Positions 6,724 through 15,699 of a DNA stretch of 32,747 nt are shown here, piece by piece. This stretch comes from an uncultured Clostridium sp. (GTDB lineage Bacteria > Bacillota > Clostridia > TANB77 > CAG-508), in contig CAMCQH010000020.1 of the NCBI GenBank assembly GCA_945877035.1, forward strand, positions 1-32,747, given 5' to 3'. Under the pieces are notes generated by a model. The model worked only from the letters and a program-made list of their open reading frames with translations, ran no database searches and had not been told where the DNA came from. How positions within the stretch are numbered: the stretch's first letter is position 1; the number at the start of each line of letters is the position of its first letter. Both the position numbers and the translations under genes were made by a program.

Positions 6724-9610
6724 GATAAAAATATATGAAATAGCAAAAAAGCTAGACTTAACCAGTAAAGAAGTATTAGAAATGGCACAAAAACTAAATA
6801 TAGACGTAAAAAGTCACATGAGTGGTGTAGATGAAGAAGAAGCAAAAAAAATAGAGAATAGTTTTTCAAAAAATCAGAAACAAGAGCAACCAGCAAAACA
6901 AAAACAAGCTGTAAAAGAAAAACAGCCAGCTAAACAAGAACAAACAGTAAAAACAACAACTGCGTCAAAAAAAGAAGAAAAAGCGCCAGTTATTATAAGA
7001 AGGGAAGTTATAGTAACAGATGAAGAAAATGATAAAAAACATGAAGACAAAAAACAAGAAAACAGAAATAGCAATATAGGTTTTGTTGAAAGAAAACAAA
7101 ATAAAGATTTCAATATAGTATATAGAAATAAACCAAATAAACCAAAAACCGTTAATGAATTATTTGGATTAAATAAAACAGAACCAAAAAAAGAGTCAGT
7201 AAAAGAAGAAATAAAAGAACAAGGGGATAATAGCGCAAAAATGCAAACAGAAACAGCGGTAGTTGAAGAACAAGTAAACAATAAGAAAAGTGTAAACGAA
7301 AATAAATTTAATAATCAAAATAAAAATGCAAAAAGACCAAATAATTTCAACAACAGAAATAATGACAATAGAAATAATGAAAACAGGAATAATAGAAATA
7401 ATAATTATAATGGTAATTCAAATAACAACTTTAAGAAAAACAACAATTTTGGTAATAGAAATAACTACAATGGAAATAATAATTACAATAAAAACAATAC
7501 AAATAAATTCAATAACAGAAGACCATTAGATGAAAGAGGAATAGAAAAAAATATCAAAAACATAATGACTGTTGAAACTGTAGAAAAAGAAGTTGTAAGA
7601 GATTATAGTAAAAATATTGATAAACAAAAAGCAAACAATAAATTTGAAGAAAACAAAAATAAAAAGAGTAAGTCAAGAAGAAACGATAATGGTTTTGATG
7701 AAGGAAAATTAAAATCATTAAAACAAGCAAATAAATTATCAAATATGTTTGAAGACCAAGATGGCGGAATGTTAGATTACTATGATTTAACAACTCAAAG
7801 AGGAAGAAAAGGCAAAAAGAAAGCTAGAGACGAAGAAAGAAATAAACAAAAAATATTTGAATTAACAGAAATTGAAATTTCAGATTCAATAACAGTAAAA
7901 GATTTAGCTGCTGAAATGAAAAAGACAACAGCTGATGTAATTAAAAAGCTATTAGGATATGGAATAATGGCTACAATAAATCAAGAAGTTGATTTTGATA
8001 CAGCTTTCTTAGTTGCTGGAGAATTTGGAATTACAGCTAAAAAGAAAGAAACAGTAACAGATGAGGATATTTTATTTGATGATTCTGAAGATAATGAAGA
8101 AGAATTAGAAACAAGACCACCAGTAGTTGTTGTAATGGGACACGTTGACCATGGTAAAACATCATTATTAGATACAATAAGAAAAACAAATGTAATTGGT
8201 GGAGAAGCAGGTGGAATTACACAAGCAATAGGTGCATATAAAGTTAAAGTAAATGATAGAGAAATAACATTTTTAGATACACCAGGACATGAAGCATTTA
8301 CAGCAATGAGAGCTAGAGGTGCACAAATAACAGATATTGCAATATTAGTAGTAGCTGCAAATGATGGTATAATGCCACAAACAATAGAAGCAATAAACCA
8401 TGCTAAATCAGCAGGAATACCAATAATAGTTGCAATAAACAAAATAGATTTACCAGATGCTAATCCAGATAAAGTAAAACAAGAATTAATGACATATGAA
8501 TTAGTTCCAGAAGAATGGGGGGGAGACACTATATGTGTTCCAATATCAGCTAAAAACGGAACTAATATAGACCAATTACTAGAAATGGTGTTATTAGAAG
8601 CGGATGTACTAGAATTAAAAGCAAATCCACATAAACAATCAAAAGGTGTTGTTATAGAAGCAAGACTTGACAAAAACAAAGGTGCAATAGCAACAATGCT
8701 TGTACAAAGGGGAACATTAGATGTTGGAGATACAATAATAGTAGGCTCTTCAATTGGTAGAATAAGAGCAATGGCAAATGAAAATGGTAAAAAAGTAAAA
8801 TCAGCAGGACCATCAACACCAGTAGAAATAATGGGATTAACAGAAGTTCCAGAAGCAGGAGATATTTTCTATGAAGTAAAAGACGAAAAAACAGCAAAAC
8901 ACTTAATAGAAAAGAGAAAACGTGAAGCAAGAGAAAAAGCAATAAACTCAGGAACAAAAGTTACATTAGACAACTTATTTAGCCAAATGGAAGAAGGAAA
9001 CCTAAAACATCTAAACTTAATTGTAAAAGCAGATGTACAAGGTTCTGTTGAAGCTGTAAAACAATCAATGGAAAAATTACAAAATGAAGAAGTAAAAGTA
9101 AAAGTTATACATGCAGCACCAGGAGCAGTAAACGAATCAGACGTAACACTTGCAAAAGTATCAAATGCAATAATAATAGCATTTAATGTAAGACCAATAC
9201 CAGCAGCAAAAGAAATGGCAGAAAAAGAAGAGGTAGAAATAAAACAATATTCTGTAATATATCAAGCAATAGAAGAAGTTGAAGCTGCTATGAAGGGAAT
9301 GCTTGCACCAAAATATGAAGAAAAAGTAATAGGAAATGCAGAAGTAAGACAAACATTTAGAATCTCAAATGTTGGAACAGTTGCAGGAGCATATGTATTA
9401 ACAGGAAAAGTAGAAAGAAATGCCGGAGTTAGAATTATAAGAGATAATATTGTAATTCATGAAGGAAAACTTGCTACATTAAAGAGATTCAAAGATGAAG
9501 CTAAAGAAGTAACAAAAGGATTTGAATGTGGTATTCAAATTGAAAATTACAATGATATCAAAGAAGGAGATATTATTGAAGCTTTTGTTATGGAAGAAAT
9601 TAAAAGATAG
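6716..9610 (+). CDS. infB: Translation initiation factor IF-2
   Basis: GTPase that places initiator fMet-tRNA on the 30S subunit and promotes subunit joining. 964 aa. Order: N-terminal IF2_N helix bundle (1 to about 50, [18 protein letters not shown]), a long charged linker, an extreme Asn-rich stretch (about 185-272), a second IF2_N domain (about 390-440), the G domain with GHVDHGKT (475-482), [12 protein letters not shown] and SAKNG, then beta-barrel II, domain III and the fMet-tRNA-binding C-terminal domain. Start TTG 6716, 6 nt after GGGGGTG; an ATG at 6710 is too close to that site. It overlaps ylxQ by 8 nt and is followed by rbfA with 11 nt spacing. Confidence 0.97.
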   Translation: MGKIKIYEIAKKLDLTSKEVLEMAQKLNIDVKSHMSGVDEEEAKKIENSFSKNQKQEQPAKQKQAVKEKQPAKQEQTVKTTTASKKEEKAPVIIRREVIVTDEENDKKHEDKKQENRNSNIGFVERKQNKDFNIVYRNKPNKPKTVNELFGLNKTEPKKESVKEEIKEQGDNSAKMQTETAVVEEQVNNKKSVNENKFNNQNKNAKRPNNFNNRNNDNRNNENRNNRNNNYNGNSNNNFKKNNNFGNRNNYNGNNNYNKNNTNKFNNRRPLDERGIEKNIKNIMTVETVEKEVVRDYSKNIDKQKANNKFEENKNKKSKSRRNDNGFDEGKLKSLKQANKLSNMFEDQDGGMLDYYDLTTQRGRKGKKKARDEERNKQKIFELTEIEISDSITVKDLAAEMKKTTADVIKKLLGYGIMATINQEVDFDTAFLVAGEFGITAKKKETVTDEDILFDDSEDNEEELETRPPVVVVMGHVDHGKTSLLDTIRKTNVIGGEAGGITQAIGAYKVKVNDREITFLDTPGHEAFTAMRARGAQITDIAILVVAANDGIMPQTIEAINHAKSAGIPIIVAINKIDLPDANPDKVKQELMTYELVPEEWGGDTICVPISAKNGTNIDQLLEMVLLEADVLELKANPHKQSKGVVIEARLDKNKGAIATMLVQRGTLDVGDTIIVGSSIGRIRAMANENGKKVKSAGPSTPVEIMGLTEVPEAGDIFYEVKDEKTAKHLIEKRKREAREKAINSGTKVTLDNLFSQMEEGNLKHLNLIVKADVQGSVEAVKQSMEKLQNEEVKVKVIHAAPGAVNESDVTLAKVSNAIIIAFNVRPIPAAKEMAEKEEVEIKQYSVIYQAIEEVEAAMKGMLAPKYEEKVIGNAEVRQTFRISNVGTVAGAYVLTGKVERNAGVRIIRDNIVIHEGKLATLKRFKDEAKEVTKGFECGIQIENYNDIKEGDIIEAFVMEEIKR

Positions 9611-9621
9611 GAGGTATGAAA

Positions 9622-9984
9622 ATGCCTAATAAAAACAACAATAGAATAGGTCGTATTGATGAAGAATATAGAAAAGAATTAAGTCAAATAATTGGCTATG
9701 AATTAAAAAATCCAAATGTAACAGGAATGATAAGTGTCACAAAAGTAAAAGTAACACCAGACTTAAAATATGCAAAAGTTTATGTAAGTATATTAAATTC
9801 TAAAAACATAAAAGAAACAATGGATGGACTAAAAAAATCATCAGGATTTATAAGAAGTGAACTGGCAAAAAGAATAAATTTAAGAAACACACCAGAATTA
9901 GTATTTGAAATAGATGATTCAATGGAATATGGTGCAAAAATTGATTCTATTTTAAAAGAAATATTACCAGAAAATGAAAAATAG
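9622..9984 (+). CDS. rbfA: Ribosome-binding factor A
   Basis: 120-aa KH-fold protein that binds the 30S subunit during 16S rRNA maturation. Recognisable by RIGRIDEEYRKELSQII at the N-terminus, ISVTKVKVTPDLKYAKVYVS in the middle and the late ELVFEIDDSMEYGAKIDSIL. Start ATG 9622 with GGAGG 7 nt upstream; an ATG at 9616 would leave 1 nt. The TAG stop (9982-9984) is the first three bases of a heptamer repeat tract, as with nusA. Confidence 0.95.
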   Translation: MPNKNNNRIGRIDEEYRKELSQIIGYELKNPNVTGMISVTKVKVTPDLKYAKVYVSILNSKNIKETMDGLKKSSGFIRSELAKRINLRNTPELVFEIDDSMEYGAKIDSILKEILPENEK

Positions 9985-10085
9985 AGGTCAGAGGTTAGAA
10001 GTTAGAAGTTAGAAGTTAGAAGTTGGAGGTTGGAAGTTAGAGGTTAGAAGTTCTACTTCACCAACCTCCACTTCACCAACCTCTA
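9982..10085. repeat. Heptamer repeat tract at the rbfA stop, copy 2
   Basis: Ten contiguous 7-bp units (9982-10051), mostly TAGAAGT with TGGAGGT and CAGAGGT variants, beginning with the rbfA stop codon. A pyrimidine arm follows (10052-10085) that is the inverted form of the same units, with the 14-bp phrase CTTCACCAACCTCC-like repeated. The arms could pair in the transcript, and the tract ends a few nt before the nrnA ribosome binding site. Confidence 0.85.
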
Positions 10086-10105
10086 TATAAAGAAAGGGAA
10101 TGAAT

Positions 10106-11062
10106 ATGACTTTAGATAATATATTAGAAGAAATAAAAAAAGCTGAAACAATAGTAATATTAGCACATGAAACACCAGATGGAGATGCAATAGGAAGTTG
10201 CCTGGCTATGAAAGTAGCATTAAAACAATTAGGAAAAAATGCAGATGTAATAATTAGAGAAATTCCAAAAATATTTGATTTTTTACCAGCTAGAGAAGAA
10301 GTAAAAAAAGACTCAGAAATAGAAAAATATGATTTAGCAATTGCATTAGACTGTGCAGATTTAAAAAGGTTGGTAGGAAAAGAATACTTTGAAGAAGCAA
10401 AACAAACAATTGTAATAGACCATCATGGAAGTAATAAAATGTATGGAGAAATTAACTTTGTAAATCCGGTTGCACCAGCATGTTGCCAAATATTAATAGG
10501 TATGTTCCAATATTTTGATATAAATATAGATAAAGAATTAGGAACATGTATATTAACTGGAATAATAACAGATACAGGAGGATTTAAATATTCAGGAGTA
10601 ACACCAGAGACTTTTGAATTTACAGCTGATTTATTGCAAAAAGGTGTAAATGTATCAGACATATATAAAAGAGTTTTAGACACAAAAACAAAAGCAAATT
10701 TTGAATTAATGAAAAGAACAATAGACAGAATGGAATTTTTAGAAGAAGGAAAAGTTACATTTACATATATAACAAATAAAGACTTAGAAGAAGTAAATGC
10801 TGGAATAGGTGACCATGAAGGCTTAGTTGAAACAGGTAGAGATGTTGAAGGTGTTGAAGTTTCAGTGTTTATTAGACAAAAAGATGGGGATGAAAATACT
10901 TATAAAGTATCTATGCGTTCTAATAATTATGTTAATGTTTCAGATGTATGCTTGATGTTTGGCGGTGGCGGACATGAAAAGGCTGCTGGAGCTGTTGTTC
11001 AAGGTGATATTGAAACAGTAAAACAAAAAATTATGAATGAATTAAAAAAAGTGCTAAAATAA
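10106..11062 (+). CDS. nrnA: DHH/DHHA1 phosphoesterase, NrnA-like
   Basis: 318 aa. The N-terminal DHH domain has HETPDGDAIGS (21-31), LDCAD (81-85) and VIDHHG (103-108), the Mn2+-binding residues; the C-terminal DHHA1 domain ends with FGGGGHEKAAGAVV. Family members degrade short oligoribonucleotides (nano-RNA) and dephosphorylate pAp; many also cleave linear pApA from cyclic-di-AMP breakdown. Start ATG 10106, 7 nt after GAAAGGG; ATG 10100 is too close. Sits between rbfA and truB as in other Firmicutes. Confidence 0.92.
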   Translation: MTLDNILEEIKKAETIVILAHETPDGDAIGSCLAMKVALKQLGKNADVIIREIPKIFDFLPAREEVKKDSEIEKYDLAIALDCADLKRLVGKEYFEEAKQTIVIDHHGSNKMYGEINFVNPVAPACCQILIGMFQYFDINIDKELGTCILTGIITDTGGFKYSGVTPETFEFTADLLQKGVNVSDIYKRVLDTKTKANFELMKRTIDRMEFLEEGKVTFTYITNKDLEEVNAGIGDHEGLVETGRDVEGVEVSVFIRQKDGDENTYKVSMRSNNYVNVSDVCLMFGGGGHEKAAGAVVQGDIETVKQKIMNELKKVLK

Positions 11063-11105
11063 AAAAATTAGGGATTGGGGGCAAGGTCTTTAATCCCTAA
11101 TTTTT
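11063..11105 (+). terminator. Strong hairpin between nrnA and truB
   Basis: A perfect 14-bp stem, 11063-11076 with 11092-11105 (core TTAGGGATT/AATCCCTAA), 15-nt loop, ending in TTTTT. It is a convincing rho-independent terminator directly after the nrnA stop, yet truB starts 15 nt later with no clear promoter between, so partial read-through is likely. Confidence 0.7.
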
Positions 11106-11119
11106 AAGAGAGGTAATTT

Positions 11120-11995
11120 ATGAACGGAATAATAATTGTAAATAAACCAAAGGGCTGTACATCACATGATATCGTTTACAAAGTAAAGAAACTGTTTAAT
11201 GAAAAAGTTGGACATACTGGTACATTAGACCCAATGGCAGAAGGAGTTTTGCCGATTTTGATAGGAAAAGGAACATTACTATCAAAATATTTAATAAATC
11301 ATGATAAAAAATATATTGTTAAACTCCAATTAGGTATAAAAACTGATACCGCTGATTCAGAAGGAAAAATTATTGAGGAACAACAAGTAGACACAGAATT
11401 GTTAAATGAAAAAAATATTATAAAAGTCTTAAAATCTTTTATAGGAAAACAAGAACAAATTCCACCAATTTATTCAGCAATAAAAGTAAATGGTAAAAAA
11501 CTATATGAATATGCAAGAAAAGGACAAGAAGTAGAACTACAACCAAGACAAATAGAAATATGCGATATAAATTTAATTAAATATTCAGTAGAAGATAAAC
11601 AAATTGAATTTGAAGTCTTTTGCGGAAAAGGTACATATATAAGGAGTTTGTGTGAAGATATTGCTGAAAGATTTGATACTGTTGGATATATGAAAAACTT
11701 AAAAAGAATTCAAGTTGGAGGCTTCAAAATAGATGATAGTATAACAATTGATGATTTAGAAAAAAATATCAATAATGAAGAATTTATTAACAACAAAATA
11801 ATTTCGATAGAAAAACTATTTTGTGAAAAAAACAGTATTAAATTAGATGATATAAAGTTACAATTGTTTTTAAATGGTGTTAAATTAACACAAAAATATG
11901 ATGATGCTATATATAAAATTTATGATAAAAATAACAAGTTTATAGGTATAGGTACTATTGAAAATCAGTTATTAAAAAGAGATATAGTTTTATAA
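11120..11995 (+). CDS. truB: tRNA pseudouridine-55 synthase
   Basis: Isomerises U55 of the T-arm in most tRNAs. 291 aa. GIIIVNKPKGCTSHDIV at the N-terminus and GHTGTLDPMAEGVLPI, where Asp37 is the catalytic aspartate, followed by YIVKLQLGIKTDTADSEG and GTYIRSLCEDI. The C-terminal portion is PUA-like. Start ATG 11120 with GAGAGG 7 nt upstream. No ribF follows, unlike many Firmicutes; a strong terminator closes the gene. Confidence 0.96.
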   Translation: MNGIIIVNKPKGCTSHDIVYKVKKLFNEKVGHTGTLDPMAEGVLPILIGKGTLLSKYLINHDKKYIVKLQLGIKTDTADSEGKIIEEQQVDTELLNEKNIIKVLKSFIGKQEQIPPIYSAIKVNGKKLYEYARKGQEVELQPRQIEICDINLIKYSVEDKQIEFEVFCGKGTYIRSLCEDIAERFDTVGYMKNLKRIQVGGFKIDDSITIDDLEKNINNEEFINNKIISIEKLFCEKNSIKLDDIKLQLFLNGVKLTQKYDDAIYKIYDKNNKFIGIGTIENQLLKRDIVL

Positions 11996-12016
11996 AAAAC
12001 TAAACATAAATATTAA

Positions 12017-12060
12017 ACCACTTCATATACTTAAATAAAAGTATATGAGGTGATTTTTTT
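12017..12060 (+). terminator. Terminator of the translation operon
   Basis: A 14-bp stem with one G-T pair, 12019-12032 with 12039-12052, 6-nt loop, followed by a run of seven T. Confidence 0.85.
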
Positions 12061-12133
12061 CTATTGTGTAGGAAAAATCGACTAAAAGGAGATTTTGACT
12101 TACAGAATAGTTATACGGAACGGGAGTGGAGTT

Positions 12134-12973
12134 ATGTTTTATATAGAAAAAACTGACAAGCCTAGCTGGCTAGAAAGAAAATTGAATTTAATAAAAGTTC
12201 AAGAAAATACAATAATATTGCCAATTGATAAAAATACAAATGAAAAACAAATAGAAAAAATAGCAACAAAAACTAATAAAATAATAAAAAAATATTCAAC
12301 TAGTAAGAAAATAGTTTTAAGCAAAGAAATGTGTAAAGAGCAAAAATACATAAATTACTTAAATACATATGGATTAGAAATTCAAGATGGAAAATGGCTA
12401 TTTGAAATTTTATTACCTGAAATAACAGAATATATAGTAAATAAGAAAAAAATAGAAAAAACAAATATATCAATAATGATAAATGATTTAACAGACTTAG
12501 AATTTGAAAACATAAAAATTTTAGCTAGAAAATATAAATCAATAAATATAGTAACAAATCATATTGAAAAGTTTAAAAAGTTAGAAGAACAATTACAAGA
12601 AAATGAAGGGATAATAATAACAATAACAAACAATAAAAAGAGAAGTTTAATGAAATCACAAATTATTTTAAATATCGACTTTCCAAAAGAATTAATAAAT
12701 AAATATAATATGCAAGACGAAGCAATAATTGTTAATGTAAGAGGAAATGTAAAAATAAATAAAAAAAGATTTAATGGATTAAATATAAATGATTATGAAA
12801 TAGATTTTAGAGATGATAAAAAGAATAATAAGGCACTTAATGATAAATTTTATTTAAAAGATTTGTATCAGGCAGGATTATATAAAAAACAAAGAATAAG
12901 TGAGATAAAGAAAAAAATACAAGTAGATAAAGTGATTATTAAAAAATTAATTTTAAATAATGGAGAATTATAA
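12134..12973 (+). CDS. Conserved-looking protein of unknown function
   Basis: 279 aa, very Lys/Asn/Ile-rich, without signal peptide or membrane helix, so probably cytosolic. I do not recognise a family. Features: KPSWLERKL near the N-terminus followed by LIKVQENTIILPID; a central alternating strand/helix pattern (KKIVLSKEM, ISIMINDLTDLEFENIKILARKY, SINIVTNHIEKF, GIIITITNNKKR) that looks like a Rossmann-like fold; then SQIILNIDFPKELINKY, NVRGNVKINKKRFNGLNINDY and a basic helical tail. Start ATG 12134 behind CGGGAG (7 nt); a TTG at 12095 is possible but has only 3 nt from its site. It lies between the truB terminator and the PBP gene. Confidence 0.7.
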   Translation: MFYIEKTDKPSWLERKLNLIKVQENTIILPIDKNTNEKQIEKIATKTNKIIKKYSTSKKIVLSKEMCKEQKYINYLNTYGLEIQDGKWLFEILLPEITEYIVNKKKIEKTNISIMINDLTDLEFENIKILARKYKSINIVTNHIEKFKKLEEQLQENEGIIITITNNKKRSLMKSQIILNIDFPKELINKYNMQDEAIIVNVRGNVKINKKRFNGLNINDYEIDFRDDKKNNKALNDKFYLKDLYQAGLYKKQRISEIKKKIQVDKVIIKKLILNNGEL

Positions 12974-13061
12974 TAAAAAATTACTCTAAACTCTTTCATT
13001 TTTATAAAAAATATAATATAATAAATATGTTAATTTAAAAGATAGGCAAGGAGGTATAAAA

Positions 13062-15638
13062 ATGCCAGATAGCAATAAACATACAAAAAAAAGAAAAACA
13101 AATGTAGCAGAAAATAAAAAAGTGACCAAAAAGAAAACTAAAAAAAGTCAAAAAACAGACAATAAAAAGAAAAAAATGAATCCAAAATTAAAAATGTTTT
13201 TAAAAATATTACTAGTAATATTTTTACTACTATGTGTTGTAGGAGCAGGAATAATAGCAGCAATGTTTTTTGGACTATTTGGTGATGAATTTGAAATAAC
13301 TAAAGAAGAACTTACAGCAGGTTCATCAAACACTATTGTACTAGATTTACAAGGTAATGAAATAGCAAGTTTAAATGTGGAAGAACAAAGAAAAACAATT
13401 TCATTAAGTGAAATGCCACAATATTTACCTAAGGCATATATTGCAATAGAAGATAAAAGATTTTATTCTCATAATGGTGTAGATATTAAAAGAACAGCAG
13501 GTGCCATATTAGGTGCTGTTACAGGTAATTCATCATATGGAGGAAGTTCAATTACTCAACAATTAGTTAAAAATATAACTAATGATAAGGAAAGATCAGG
13601 ACTTGCTGGTATAACAAGAAAATTAAAAGAATGGACAAAAGCAATTCAAATAGAAAGAATGATTTCAAAAGACCAAATATTAGAATTATATTTAAATATA
13701 ATTTTTGTTGGAGGACCTGAATTACATGGTGTAGAATTAGGTTCAATATATTATTTTAATAAAAGTGCAAAAGATTTAGACTTAGCAGAATGCGCATTTT
13801 TAGCGGGAATTAATAATGCACCAAATTCATATAACCCATATAATGAAGATTTAGACCAAGAAAAAGTTGCAAAATTAATAAAAGATAGAACATTAACTGT
13901 TCTAAATGAAATGAAAGACCAAGGATTAATTGAAAATGAAGAAGAGTATAATGCAGCAGTTGCTAAAGTAGAAGAAGGTCTAAAATTTGAAAAAGGAAAT
14001 ATTGGTGGAAAATACCAATATTCATATCATACAAAGGCAGCAATAGAACAAGTTGTAGAACAAGTAATGGAGGAAAAAGGAATTAGCAAAGATTTTGCTG
14101 AAAATTATGTATATGGTAGTGGATTAACAATATACACTACACAAGATTCAACAATTCAGGCTAGAGTTGAAGAAGAATTTGCTAAAGAAAAATATCAAAT
14201 ATCTGGTAGAGAAAAAAATGAAGATGGAACATTAAAAAATGAACATACGCAAGCAGCAATTGTAATAATTGATAATGAAACAACACAAGTAGTTGCAGTA
14301 GGTGGAGAATTAGGAAATAATATGGCAACAGGTTTAAACAGAGCTACTGATGCAATAAGACAAACAGGTTCATCTATGAAGCCATTAGCTGATATTGTAC
14401 CAGGCTTGCAAGAAAAAATAATAACAGCTGCAACAGTATATGATGATACTAAAACTAATTTTGGAGGAAATTATACACCAGGAAATTCAGGTAATAGTTA
14501 TTTAGGATTAATTAATATAAGAACTTGTATAAAAGTATCTCATAACATTCCAATGGTTAAAATTATGACAGAATTAACACCTAAAAAAACTGTAGAATAT
14601 CTAGAAAAAATGGGAATAACATCATTAGGTGATGAAACATTACCTTTAGCTATAGGAGGAATGAATAAAGGAATTACTCCATTAGAGATGGCTGGAGCTT
14701 ATGCATCAATTGCAAATGATGGTGTGTATACAAAACCAAAATTTTATACAAAAGTTGTAGACAGCAATGGAAATACAGTATTAACACCAGAACAACCAAA
14801 AACAAAAGTAATTTCTGAACAAAATGCTTATATAGCAAGGTCAATAATGAAAGAGCCAACTCTATCAGGAGGTACTGCAACATATTGTTCAATAACTGGA
14901 ATGGAAACTTGTGCAAAAACTGGTTCAACAGATAATTATGTTGATAGATGGTTATGTGGTTTTACGCCATATTATACAGCAGCTTGTTGGTTTGGATTTG
15001 ATAATGATAAAGCAGATAATCCAGAGCCACTAACATATGCAAATGGAAAAGTATATAGCGTAGATGGAAGAAACCCAGCAGGACAATTGTGGTCATCAAT
15101 TATGAAAGACATACACAAAGATTTACCAAATAAAAATTTTAATAAGCCATCAACAGGATTAACACAAGCAAAAGTATGTAAAATTACAGGATGTTTAGCT
15201 ACAGATTCTTGTACAGATACATACACAGAGACATTTACAACAGATAATTTACCAAGTAAGTGTGAAGGACATGGAAAACAAAAAATATGTGAAGTATCTG
15301 GAAAAGTAGCTAATGAATATTGTCCAGCAGGAAGTGTTAAAGAAGTAACCTATGGAGGAGTAATACCAAAAGAAAAATTGGGATTATGGAAAACATTAAA
15401 TCCATCAAACATAGGAAATGAAGAAGTAACAGAAAAATGTGATGTTCATAAGAAACCAGAAGAAAAGCCAGTTGAAAAACCAGTTGAGAAGCCTACTGAA
15501 AAACCAAAAGACAACACAATTACTAATAATACAATAGAAAATAAAAATAATACAGTAGATAAATCTAATACAGTAAATAATAATACAACAAATACTTCAA
15601 CAGTTAAAAATGAGACTACAACAAACAAGAAAAATTAA
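13062..15638 (+). CDS. Class A penicillin-binding protein
   Basis: Bifunctional peptidoglycan synthase, 858 aa, anchored by one helix (about 45-69) after a Lys-rich cytoplasmic tail. GT51 glycosyltransferase: EDKRFYSHNG (130-139, catalytic Glu130), GGSSITQQLVKN (160-171), RKLKEWTKAIQIER and KDQILELYLN. Transpeptidase: SSMK (437-440, nucleophile Ser437), SHN (493-495), KTGS (619-622). After the catalytic domains comes a Cys-rich segment (about 705-790, eight or so Cys, including KVCKITGCLATDSC and KICEVSGKVANEYC), a KPVEKPVEKPTEKP linker and a Asn/Thr-rich low-complexity tail likely to lie in the wall. AAGGAGG precedes the ATG. Equivalent to PBP1a/PonA-type enzymes. Confidence 0.95.
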   Translation: MPDSNKHTKKRKTNVAENKKVTKKKTKKSQKTDNKKKKMNPKLKMFLKILLVIFLLLCVVGAGIIAAMFFGLFGDEFEITKEELTAGSSNTIVLDLQGNEIASLNVEEQRKTISLSEMPQYLPKAYIAIEDKRFYSHNGVDIKRTAGAILGAVTGNSSYGGSSITQQLVKNITNDKERSGLAGITRKLKEWTKAIQIERMISKDQILELYLNIIFVGGPELHGVELGSIYYFNKSAKDLDLAECAFLAGINNAPNSYNPYNEDLDQEKVAKLIKDRTLTVLNEMKDQGLIENEEEYNAAVAKVEEGLKFEKGNIGGKYQYSYHTKAAIEQVVEQVMEEKGISKDFAENYVYGSGLTIYTTQDSTIQARVEEEFAKEKYQISGREKNEDGTLKNEHTQAAIVIIDNETTQVVAVGGELGNNMATGLNRATDAIRQTGSSMKPLADIVPGLQEKIITAATVYDDTKTNFGGNYTPGNSGNSYLGLINIRTCIKVSHNIPMVKIMTELTPKKTVEYLEKMGITSLGDETLPLAIGGMNKGITPLEMAGAYASIANDGVYTKPKFYTKVVDSNGNTVLTPEQPKTKVISEQNAYIARSIMKEPTLSGGTATYCSITGMETCAKTGSTDNYVDRWLCGFTPYYTAACWFGFDNDKADNPEPLTYANGKVYSVDGRNPAGQLWSSIMKDIHKDLPNKNFNKPSTGLTQAKVCKITGCLATDSCTDTYTETFTTDNLPSKCEGHGKQKICEVSGKVANEYCPAGSVKEVTYGGVIPKEKLGLWKTLNPSNIGNEEVTEKCDVHKKPEEKPVEKPVEKPTEKPKDNTITNNTIENKNNTVDKSNTVNNNTTNTSTVKNETTTNKKN

Positions 15639-15647
15639 AAACAATAA

Positions 15648-15674
15648 AATTGGCAGATATTTTATCTGCCAATT
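15648..15674. other. Hairpin after PBP gene
   Basis: AATTGGCAGAT (15648-15658) pairs perfectly with ATCTGCCAATT (15664-15674) over 5 nt. It is followed on the plus strand by AAAATAAAAT rather than a T-run, so it may be an RNA-stability or processing site rather than a terminator. Confidence 0.5.
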
Positions 15675-15699
15675 AAAATAAAATAGGAAAGGAGACAAA

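Noticed and set aside
7981-8679. Minus-strand ORF of 232 codons inside infB
   Set aside because: Shadow of the GTPase domain codons; no start signal and no recognisable product.
13012-13017. Promoter of the PBP gene from TATAAT
   Set aside because: No acceptable -35 hexamer at 16-18 bp; the TATAAT lies in a long AT run.
15648-15674. Rho-independent terminator after the PBP gene
   Set aside because: No T-run follows on the plus strand; kept only as a hairpin.
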